Below, piece after piece: positions 9,100 through 18,800 of a DNA stretch of 64,000 nt. The DNA is from Cherax quadricarinatus (lineage: Eukaryota > Arthropoda > Malacostraca > Decapoda > Parastacidae). The notes under the pieces are model-generated. The model did not search any database. It saw nothing but the letters and a program-made list of their open reading frames with translations, and was not told the DNA's origin. The stretch covers positions 16,697,552 through 16,761,551 of the forward strand of contig NC_091293.1 of assembly GCF_038502225.1 (NCBI RefSeq), read 5' to 3'. A program made the translations under genes and the position numbers. Within the stretch, counting starts at the first letter, position 1, and each line of letters begins with the position of its first letter.

Positions 9100-11932
9100 T
9101 TTTCCCTGACTTTAAGCCTTTAGATATATCGAAGGACTCCTTTGTCAATTTACAACATAATTGCCCTTCTCTTCAGAATTGCCATAATGCCGCTAAACAA
9201 AATCAAGTTATCCAAAGGAAAAACTTTTCATATAAATTTGAATATATAAAAGGTATCTTGTACAAGTCAGTATTCAAATTAAATTCAGATGAGATAGACT
9301 ATTCTATCTTAGTTGCTCCAAGTCAATGCAGAGAGACTGTTCTTAAAATGGCTCATGACCTGCCAGTGGCCGGACATTTCTCGCATCGTAAAACCTTAAA
9401 TAAAATTAGGGAAACCTATTTTTGGCCAAAAATGTCCTCAGATATCACTACTTATTGTAGATCGTGTAAAGTTTGCCAACTGTCATCCTCCCGAGGTACC
9501 AGGCGAGTACCTATGGTCAAAATACCAGTCTTTATGGTACCTTTCGAAAGAGTAGCTATTGACATCGTTGGTCCTTTATCTCCACTTTCATCTGGGAGAC
9601 ATAGATATATATTAACATTAGTTGATTATGCTTCGAGTTTCCCTGAAGCCATACCCTTAAAGACCATAACCACTACAGAGGTGGCTGAAGCCCTTTTGTC
9701 CATCTTCTCCAGAGTGGGCATCCCTAGAGAAATTTTGTCTGACCGTGGGACACAATTCACATCTGACTTAATGCAACATCTATACCAACTTCTGGGAGTG
9801 AAGCCTCTCTTCACCACACCCTATCATCCCAGCTGTAATGGGAGGATTGAGCGCCAGCATTCGATTCTCAAGTCCATTTTAAGGAAACTTTGCTCCCTTA
9901 AACCTAAGGAGTGGCATCATTACCTACCCTGTGCTTTGTTTGCCATGAGGGAAGTTCCCAGTGACTCTTTGGGGTTTTCACCTTTTGAACTTCTCTATGG
10001 TAGACAGGCCAGAGGCCCATTGTCCATCCTTCATGACTTATGGACTAATGAGGAGGTAAATGCTGAGGTTCAGTCTTCTTACCAGTTTCTCCTTGACCTT
10101 AGATCCAAACTTGAGGAGACCTCTGACACAGTTTCGAAAAACTTAAGCTTGTCAGTGGACCAGTACAAAACATATTTTGATTCCAAAAGTCAGAGGAGAA
10201 GTTTTAAAGTAGGGGATGAAGTTCTTGTACTTTTGCCGATCAAGTCAAATAAATTATTAGTAGCATGGAAAGGTCCATATAAAGTATTAAAAATTTGTGG
10301 GAAAGTTGACTACCTCATAGAAGTCAAGGGGAAACCTAAGCTTTATCATATCAACATCCTTAAGAAATATTACCAAAGAAATTCGGTTAACTGCCTTAAT
10401 AACTTTGACTTAGTTTTTCCACACGAACTTGATAAGGCAACTGAAGAATGTAAGGTGTGCATAATTGACATCTCTAACTTAGACTATGATGAAGAACTAC
10501 ATGACTTGGTGACTCTTGACCACTCGGGTGCAACCAACATTAATATTAATGAATCTTTGGATGACCATAAGAGACATGAACTACTTCAATCTGTGAGTAA
10601 CTTTTCAGACGTCTTTACTGATATTCCAGGTGTTACCTCCATGGTAGTCCATAAGATTGACTTAGTGACGGACAGTCCTATCAAACGAAAATTATACCCA
10701 GTTCCAGTTCACCTTAGGGATGCATTTGACCGAGAGGTAGACAAATTATTAAAACTAAAGATCATTGAACCTTCAGTATCTGCATATTGCTCACCAGTAG
10801 TCATGGTTAAGAAGGAGGATAATTCATATAGACTTGCTATTGACTTCAGAGGCCTTAATGCTATAACTCGGTGGGATGATGAGCCTATGCCCTTAATAGA
10901 TAGCGATCTACACAAATTTTATGACGCTTCCTTCTTTTCAGAGATTGATATTGCGCAGGCATATCATCAAGTAATGTTGGATCCTTCTTCTAAGCAGTAC
11001 ACTGCTTTTCCTACACACCAAGGACTGATGCAGTATAGAACTATGCCCTTCGGTTTGGTAACTGCCTGTGCTACCTACATGAGACTGATGAGAAAGGTCT
11101 TGGGTAATATGCCAAATGTTTCAGTTTATTTTGATAACATTTATGTAATGACATCCACGTGGGGCGAACATATCCAAACATTAACATCAGTTTTGCGTAG
11201 GTTACGCTCACATGGCCTCACTGCCAAGCCGAAGAAATGCTTCCTTGAGTATAACAAGATTAGATATCTTGGACTGATACTTTCTAATAACTCTCTGCAG
11301 CCTCTCCCCAGTAAGATCAAAGCTTTATTAGAATTTCAATGCCCCAAAACCAAGAAGCTCATGCGTAGCTTTCTTGGTTCTGTAAATTTTTATGCACGGT
11401 TTATCCTGAACCTTACTGATCTTACAGGCATCTTATCCGACTTCCTTAAAAAGTCTGTGAAGGAACCTCTTGAACTTTCTGATGTAGCTCGGGACAATTT
11501 AATGAGATTAAAAGTATCTTTTCGAAAGACCCTATACTTAAGATTCCAGATATTAATAAAACATTTTGCTTAAGAATTGATGCCTTCAATACTGGCTTAG
11601 GTGCAGTGTTACTACAATACCATGATGGTACTCCCTTCCCTGTATGCTTCCTAAGCTGGAAACTCCTTCCCGCAGAAACGAGATACTCAACAATAGAAAA
11701 GGAATGTTTAGCCCTTGTGTGGGGTATCTCAAAACTTAAATTTTATTTGCTGGGAAAAGAATTCATTTTAGAAATGGACCACAAACCTTTGATATACCTA
11801 GAAACTTTTAATGGAACCAACAGTCGCCTCTTGAGGTGGACATTGGCACTCCAGGCTTTTAAGATTCATATTGTGTATATCAATGGTTCATCCAATTATT
11901 TCTCTGACTGGTTAAGTTGTGACAGTCAGTAG
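9057..11932 (+). pseudogene. pol: pol of the Gypsy-like element: integrase - RT - RNase H (broken)
   Basis: This frame opens after a TAG at 9054-9056 and lies -1 to gag, so a -1 frameshift is the likely expression route. Numbering residues from 9096: integrase zinc finger H87/H94 and C124/C127; catalytic D156, D216 and E252 (D-X59-D-X35-E); and a GPY module (WKGPY) near 10270-10290. RT follows with LAIDFRGLNA, SEIDIAQAYHQV and MPFGL. The catalytic box reads YFDN at 11127-11138 where YxDD is expected, replacing an essential aspartate. A one-base frame change near 11515-11525 moves RNase H to another frame, with DAFNTGLGAVLL, IEKECLA, MDHKPL and FSDWLS ending at 11932. No chromodomain or env. 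The integrase-first order lies within one uninterrupted frame, so it is not a patchwork of two insertions. Confidence 0.93.
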
Positions 11933-12014
11933 AAGATTTGTTGCCTTACGTGACTTCCACATGTTAGAACTTTTTCCACGCCTATTCTTCTTATACTCCT
12001 TGACTATAAGTCTT

Positions 12015-12026
12015 GGAATGGGGGAG
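12015..12026 (+). other. Polypurine tract of the Gypsy-like element
   Basis: GGAATGGGGGAG directly precedes the 3' LTR start TGTGAGGG: the plus-strand priming site expected for an LTR element. Confidence 0.8.
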
Positions 12027-12467
12027 TGTGAGGGAAAAGTTCAATAGATAGGAGTAGCGATATAGTAACAATAGTTTCATCACCCCCTTTTTTCCCCTCC
12101 CGAAAAGTGATAGTTTGCTTGCCGGCTACTTGTTAAGGTAAGGTAAGTCTAGCTCCGGCTATTCCTGCCTTTTTTCCCCCCACCCCGAAAGTGATAGTTT
12201 GATTGCCGGCTGCTTGTTAAGGTAAGGTCAGTCTAGCTCCCGCTATCCCTTCCCCTCCTCCCCCCCCCGAAAGGTGATGTGTGGGGCTCTGGTCCAAACA
12301 GTAATCACTAGATAACAAAAAAGGCACAATACCGTGACTGGAACGATACACAAATAACCCGCACATAAAAGAGAGAAGCTTACGACGACGCTTCGGTCCG
12401 ACTAGGACCAGTGACAAAGTCACACTTACCAGAGGTGGTGCAGGACGGTTTTATATAGGCAGGAAGA

Positions 12468-12498
<31 letters not shown>

Positions 12499-12499
12499 C
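12468..12499. repeat. GTA microsatellite
   Basis: GGT followed by about nine GTA repeats within the Penelope-like tail; a second, decayed GTA/GAA tract lies at 12655-12712. Confidence 0.85.
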
Positions 12500-12523
12500 A
12501 AGAATTGTATATAATACCGACAA

Positions 12524-12654
12524 GATGAAATTAAGACACATGCACAACACCCGGGCATCCCCATCGTAGACGTTTCGCCATCCAGCCAGCCACTGGATGG
12601 CGAAACGTCCACAACAAAGACAACCAGACGCCGCACATGTGTCTTAATTTCATC
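12524..12654. repeat. Nested palindromic cassette with GGCGAAACGTC arms
   Basis: The outer arms are perfect 19-nt inverted repeats (12524-12542 and 12636-12654, GATGAAATTAAGACACATG). The inner arms are perfect 17-nt repeats (12569-12585 and 12593-12609, GACGTTTCGCCATCCAG) with a 7-nt loop. On each strand the core reads GCCACTGGATGGCGAAACGTC in two pieces: a 4-bp stem GCCA/TGGC followed by GAAAC and GTC, like stem II and the 3' core of a hammerhead ribozyme. The upstream CUGAUGA box is missing. Best read as two half-modules joined head to head. Confidence 0.7.
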
Positions 12655-12942
12655 AGTAGTTGTAGTAGTAGAAGAAGAAGAGGTAGTAGTAGTGGTAGTG
12701 GTAGAAGTGGGAAATAAGGAAGACGAGCCAGTCAAATACAAAGGAAGGGGAGCACTGCAAGAGAGCTAGATGCCCACAGAGGGAAAGCAAGCGCATAGAG
12801 GTGCGTGAAAGGGGAAGTGGTGAAATAAATGAAGAAGGAACAGAGACATGAGACAGGAGAGAGAAAGACAACCCAGAGGAGAAAAGGAAAGAGGAAAGGG
12901 GAAGAGGAAGAAGAAGAAAAAAGAAAAAGAAAAAATGAGGAT

Positions 12943-13343
12943 TCAGGTTAAGTCATGGGTGTTCTGAAGTTTGGAGCATTTTACAATGTAGTGGGAGAGG
13001 AAGGCATCTACAGAGACGAAGCCAGGGCTAAGGTTCATACAAGGAAAGTTGTGTATTAGAGAGGATTCAACTAGACGGCGACTGTTCGAGTTGGAAGTAG
13101 GGAAGACAGTTTTAGCAGAAGACCAGCCAATAGGATGGCTATGATCTCTGACATGACAGAAAAGAGCATTGTTAGTGTCGGCAAGCCTAACACTCTTTTT
13201 GTGCTCCCTAAGTCCGTCAGAAAGAGATTGACCAGTTTCTCTGAAGTACTGAAGAGGACAGGAGGAGAAAGAAATAGAGTATACACCAGGAACATCTGTA
13301 GAGGGAGGAGAGGTATGAACGAGATTAGTGCGAAAAGTGTTAG
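12943..13343 (-). pseudogene. GIY-YIG endonuclease domain of a Penelope-like element (fragment)
   Basis: About 133 residues. The GIY part is GVYSI, followed by SSCPLQYFRETGQSL where YIGETG-type residues are expected, then REHKKSVR, NALFCHVRDHSHPIGW and a conserved tail. The spacing GVYSI-Y-ETG-R-EH-N-H-H is that of Penelope endonucleases, which nick DNA to prime reverse transcription. The YIG glycine is replaced by arginine. The frame extends past the insertion boundary into LTR sequence, so its apparent start codon there is accidental. Truncated and not expected to work. Confidence 0.85.
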
Positions 13344-14090
13344 TCACTAGACTCACAGCTCCCAGCACTAAAGTAAGTACATGCCTGCCTTGAATTCTAG
13401 TGGATTTATTGGTTGAAAGCTTCACTTTTGACCAATAATAAACTTAGTCCTTTCAGTCTTGCTCTAAGTTGACTGTTGTAATAATCACCACGTCTTTTAG
13501 GTATTGTACTTATCATGGAGAGAGATTTCTAAAGCAGTGGGTAACCTGTCTATCTTTCCAGCTTGGATGACAGAGAGGGTCACCTGCCAATCAACGAGTA
13601 GAATTGAAGGAGATGGACTAACATCCTGAGACTTCCCCTTTTTGGATTTAATTACCTGTGCACCTGTATGAAATTGCAGGACGTAACCACTCATCATTGC
13701 AGCAGTAAAGAACCTGCTTTCCTGTCATCAGGATAGAATACTCACTGCTATACTGTGAAGAACGAACCGGTGGGTTGTAACCAACACCTGCGACCCCCCC
13801 CCATCATCAGCAACTGCTACGATTTCAACAACACTCAGTGTCACCAACACCAGACCCCCCTATATATATTAGCGTTGAGTTCAAATGTTATTTTATTCAT
13901 TTCATTTTTCATTTTCCTTTCCAATAGAATATACCTTTCATGTTTTATTGTTTTATGTTTGCTTTATTAAAAAATAAAGTGTTTATCTTTGTGAATTATT
14001 ATTTCTTTATCTATACATTAATTTTCCTGAGGAGGAGCCAGCCTTGGTAATACTGACTGAAGTTGTTACAGGGCTGAGTAAGCCTTCACA

Positions 14091-15687
14091 ACCACTCACA
14101 GGATTAGCTGCCGGTGCACAATACCACTCACAGGATGAGCTGTGGGTGCACACTACCACTCACAGGATGAGCTGCAGGAGCACAATACTACTCACAGGAT
14201 GAGCGGCGGGTGCACAATACCACTCACAGGATGAGGGCGGGTGCACAATACCACTCACAGGATGAGCTGCAGATCTACAATACCACTCACAGGATGAGCT
14301 GTGGGTGCACAATATCACTCACAGGATGAGCTGCGGGTGCGCAATACCACTCACAGGATGAGTTGCGGGTGCACAATTCCACTCACAGGATGAGCTCTGG
14401 GTGTATAATACCACTCAGAGGATGAGCTGCGGTTGCACAATGTCACTCAAAGGATGAGCTGCGGGTGCACAATATCACTCACAGGATGAGCTCTGGGTGC
14501 ACAATACCTCTCACAGGATGAGCTGCGGATGCACAATACCACTCACAGGATGAGCTGCAGGTGCACAATACCACTCACAGGATGAGCTCCTGGTGCCCAA
14601 TACCACTCACAGGATGAGCTGTGGGTGCACAATACCACTCACATTATGAGCTCTGGGTGCACAATACCACTCACAGGATGAGCTGCAGGTGCACAATACC
14701 ACTCACAGGATGAGCAGCGGGTGCACAACACCACACACAGGATGAGCTCAGGGTGCATAATACCTCTCACTGGATGAACACAGATGCACAATACCACTCA
14801 CAGGATGAGCTGTGGGTGCACAATACCACTCACAGGATGAGCTACGAGTGCACAATACCACTCACAGGATGAGCTCCGGGTGCACAATGCTCTCACGGGA
14901 TGAACTGCGGGTGCACAATACTACTCACAGGATTAGCTGTGGGTGCACAATACCACTCACAGGATGAGCTGCGGGTGCACAATACCACTCACAGGATGAT
15001 CTGCGGGTGCACAATACCACTCACAGGATGAGCTGCGGGTGCACAATACCACTCACAGGATGAGCTGCGGGTGCACAATACCACTCACAGGATGAGCTGC
15101 GGGTGCACAATACCACTCACAGGATGAGCTGTGGGTGCACAATACCACTCACAGGTTGAGCTGCGGGTGCACAATACCACTCACAGGATGAGCTGAGGGT
15201 GCACATTACCACTCACAGGATGAGCTGCATGTGCACAATACCACTCACAGGATGAGCTGCGGGTGCACAATACCACTCACAGGATGAGCTGCGGGTGCAC
15301 AATACCACTCACAGGATGAGCTGCATGTGCACAATACCACTCACAGGATGAGCTGTGGGTGCACAATTCCACTCACAGGATGAGCTGCGGGTTCACAATA
15401 CCACTCACAGGATGAGCTGAGGGTGCACAATACCACTCACAGGATGAGCTGCATGTGCACAATACCACTCACAGGATGAGCTGCATGTGCACAATACCAC
15501 TCACAGGATGAGCTGCGGGTGCACAATACCACTCACAGGATGAGCTGCGGGTGCACAATACCACTCACAGGATGAGCTGAGGGTGCACAATACCACTCAC
15601 AGGATGAGCTGCATGTGCACAATACCACTCACAGGATGAGCTGCAGGTGCACAATACCACTCACAGGATGAGCTGCAGGTGCACAAT
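14091..15687. repeat. 32-bp satellite array, right part
   Basis: About 50 units continuing the array at 5411-5609. Its first bases ACCAC are the right target duplication. Units between about 14100 and 14900 are diverged (several short or substituted), those from 14940 onward far more alike. Confidence 0.96.
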
Positions 15688-15800
15688 AAACTAGCAACTC
15701 AGGCAACACAAACTTATTATTGAACATAATTAAGCGTCAATAATATAAATCCGTTAACTTTATTACTGGAGATAAACAAGACATTATCACAGTAACTATG

Positions 15801-18800
15801 TTACTGTTGTTACTGGCACTGAAGCACTCCCTCCTCGTCTTATTACTGGCACTGAAGCACTCCCTCCCCGTCTTATTACTGGCACTGAAGCACTCCCTCC
15901 CCGTCTTATTACTGGCACTGAAGACCACCCTCCCCCGTCTTATTACTGGCACTGAAGCACTCCCTCCCGTCTTATTACTGGCACTGAAGCACTCCCTCCC
16001 CCGTCATATTACTGGCACGGAAGCACTCCCTCCCCCGTATTATTACTGGCACTGAAGCACTCCCTCCCCCCGTCTTATTACTGGCACTGAAGCACTCCCT
16101 CCCCCGTCTTATTACTGGCACTGAAGCACTCCCTCCCCCGTCTTATTACTGGCACTGAAGCACTCCCTCCCCGTCTTATTACTGGAACTGAAGCACTCCC
16201 TCCCGTCTTATTACTGGCACTGAAGCACTCCCTCCCCGTCTTATTACTGGAACTGAAGCACTCCCTCCCGTCTTATTACTGACACTGAAGCACTCCCTCC
16301 CCCGTCTTATTACTGGCACTGAAGCACTCCCTCCCCCGTCTTATTACTGGAACTGAAGCACTCCCTCCTCCGTTTTATTACTGGCACTGAAGCACTCCCT
16401 CCCCCGTCTTATTACTGGCACTGAAGCACTCCCTCCCCCGTCTTATTACTGGCACTGAAGCACTCCCTCCCCGTCTTATTACTGGAACTGAAGCACACCC
16501 TCCCCCGTCATATTACTGGCACTGAAGCACTCCCTCCCCGCCTTATTACTGGCACTGAAGCACTCCCTCCCCCGTCTTATTACTGGCACTGAAGCACTCC
16601 CTCCCCCGTCTTATTACTGGAACTGAAGCACTCCCTCCCCCGTCTTATTACTGGCACTGAAGCACTCCCTCCCCCGTCTTATTACTGGCACTGAAGCACT
16701 CCCTCCCCCGTCTTATTACTGGCACTGAAGCACTCCCTCCCCCGTCTTATTACTGGCACTGAAGCACTCCCTCCCCCGCCTTATTACTGGCACTGAAGCA
16801 CTCCCTCCCCCGCCTTATTACTGGCACTGAAGCACTCCCTCCCCCGTCTTATTACTGGCATTGAAGCACTCCCTCCCCCGTCTTATTACTGGAACTGAAG
16901 CACTCCCTCCCCCGTCTTATTACTGGCACTGAAGCACTCCCTCCCCCGTCTTATTACTGGAACTGAAGCACTCCCTTCCCCGTCTTATTACTGGCATTGA
17001 AGCACTCCCTCCCCGTCTTATTACTGGCATTGAAGCACTCACTCCCCCGTCTTATTACTGGAACTGAAGCACTCCCTCCCCCGTCTTATTACTGGCACTG
17101 AAGCACTCCCTCCCCCGTCTTATTACTGGAACTGAAGCACTCCCTCCCCCGTCTTATTACTGGAACTGAAGCACTCCCTCCCCCGTCTTATTACTGGCAC
17201 TGAAGCACTCCCTCCCCCGTCTTATTACTGGCATTGAAGCACTCCCTCCCCCGTCTTATTACTGGAACTGAAGCACTCCCTCCCCGTCTTATTACTGACA
17301 CTGAAGCACTCCCTCCCCCGTCTTATTACTGGCACTTAAGCACTCCCTCCCCCGTCTTATTACTGGCACTGAAGCACTCCCTTCACCGTCTTATTACTGG
17401 CACTGAAGCACTCCCTCCCTCGTCTTATTACTGGCACTGAAGCACTCCCTCCCCAGTCTTATTACTGGCACTGAAGCACTCCCTCCCCGTCTTATTACTG
17501 GCACTGAAGCACTCCCTCCCCGTTTTATTACTGGCACTGAAGCACACCCTCCCCGTCTTATTACTGGCACTGAAGCACTCCCTCCCCCGTCTAATTACTG
17601 GCACTGAAGCACTCCCTCCCCGTCTTATTACTGGCACTGAAGCACTCCCTCCACCGTCTTATTACTGGCACTGAAGCACACCCTCCCCCGTCATATTACT
17701 GGCACTGAAGCACTCCCTCCCCCGTCTTATTACTGGCACTGAAGCACACCCTCCCCCGTCTTATTACTGGCACTGTAGCACTCCCTCCCCGTCTTATTAC
17801 TGGCACTGAAGCACTCCATCCCCCGTCATATTACTGGCACTGAAGCACTCCCTCCCCCGTCTTATTACTGGCACTGAAGCACTCCCTCCCCCCGTCTTAT
17901 TACTGGCACTGAAGCACTCCCTCCCCCGTCCTATTACTGGCACTGAAGCACTCCCTCCCCCGTCTTATTACTGGCATTGAAGCACTCCCTCCCCCGTCTA
18001 ATTACTGGCACTGAAGCACTCCCTCCCCGTCTTATTACTGGAACTGAAGCACTCCCTCCCCCGTCTTATTACTGGCACTGAAGCACTCCCTCCCCCGTCT
18101 TATTACTGGCACTTAAGCACTCCCTCCCCCGTCTTATTACTGGCACTGAAGCACTCCCTCCCCCGTCTTATTACTGGCACTGAAGCACTCCCTGCCCCGT
18201 CTTATTACTGGCACTGAAGCACTCCCTCCCCCCGTCTTATTACTGGCAGTGAAGCACTCCCTCCCCCGTCTTATTACTGGCACTGAAGCACTCCCTCCCC
18301 CGTCTTATTACTGGCATTGAAGCACTCCCTCCCCCGTCTTATTACTGGAACTGAAGCACTCCCTCCCCCGTCTTATTACTGGCACTGAAGCACTCAATCC
18401 CTTTCTTATTACTGGAACTGAAGCACTCCCTCCCCCGTCTTATTACTGGCACTGAAGCACTCTCTCCCCCGTCTTATTACTGGCACTGAAGCACTCCCTC
18501 CCCCGTCTTATTACTGGCACTGAAGCACTCCCTCCCCCGTCTTATTACTGGCACTGAAGCACTCCCTCCCCCGTCTTATTACTGGCACTGAAGCACTCCC
18601 TCCCCCGTCTTATTACTGGCACTGAAGCACTCCCTACCCCGTCTTATTACTGGCACTGAAGCACTCCCTCCCCCGTCTTATTACTGGCACTGAAGCACTC
18701 CCTCCCCCGTCTTATTACTGGCACTGAAACACTCCCTCCCCCGTCTTATTACTGGCACTGAAGCACTCCCTCCCCCGTCTTATTACTGGCACTGAAGCAC

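Larger units (their letters stand above)
12313..13343 (-). mobile_element. Penelope-like element, 3' fragment, inside the 3' LTR
   Basis: 1031 bp missing from the 5' LTR and flanked by an 8-bp duplication TCACTAGA (12305-12312 and 13344-13351; a single copy is at 5997-6004). Read on the minus strand it has the C-terminal GIY-YIG endonuclease region, a stop at 12943, then a ~630-bp tail. The tail contains AGG/TAC-rich simple repeats, a palindromic cassette (12524-12654) and a terminal module shared with 44048-44166. No RT remains, so it is a 5' truncation. Confidence 0.88.
5610..14090 (+). mobile_element. Ty3/Gypsy-like LTR retrotransposon, Gmr1-type domain order, inactivated and nested
   Basis: A complete but dead element inserted in the 32-bp satellite. 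LTRs at 5610-6745 and 12027-14090 begin TGTGAGGG and end CTTCACA. ACCAC is duplicated at 5605-5609 and 14091-14095. A TGG-starting primer site follows the 5' LTR and a purine tract precedes the 3' LTR. The interior encodes gag, zinc knuckle, aspartic protease, integrase, RT and RNase H, in that order. Integrase lies before RT, unlike ordinary Ty3/Gypsy elements and like the described Gmr1 group. There is no env. Two later insertions (CR1 fragment, Penelope-like fragment) sit in the LTRs. By eye the aligned right-hand ~740 bp of the LTRs differ at about thirty positions (near 4 %), so the insertion is not recent. Confidence 0.95.
12027..14090 (+). repeat. 3' LTR of the Gypsy-like element
   Basis: 2064 bp; about 1025 bp without the Penelope-like insertion and one target duplication. 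It is about 118 bp longer than the restored 5' LTR because a GC/pyrimidine-rich segment containing TTGCCGGC and GTGATAGTTTG is amplified at 12075-12220. It ends at 14090, followed by ACCAC. Confidence 0.93.

Noticed and set aside
12943..13425. 160-residue intact host GIY-YIG protein
   Set aside because: The first ~27 codons are LTR sequence outside the insertion, so the frame is a fusion across an insertion boundary.
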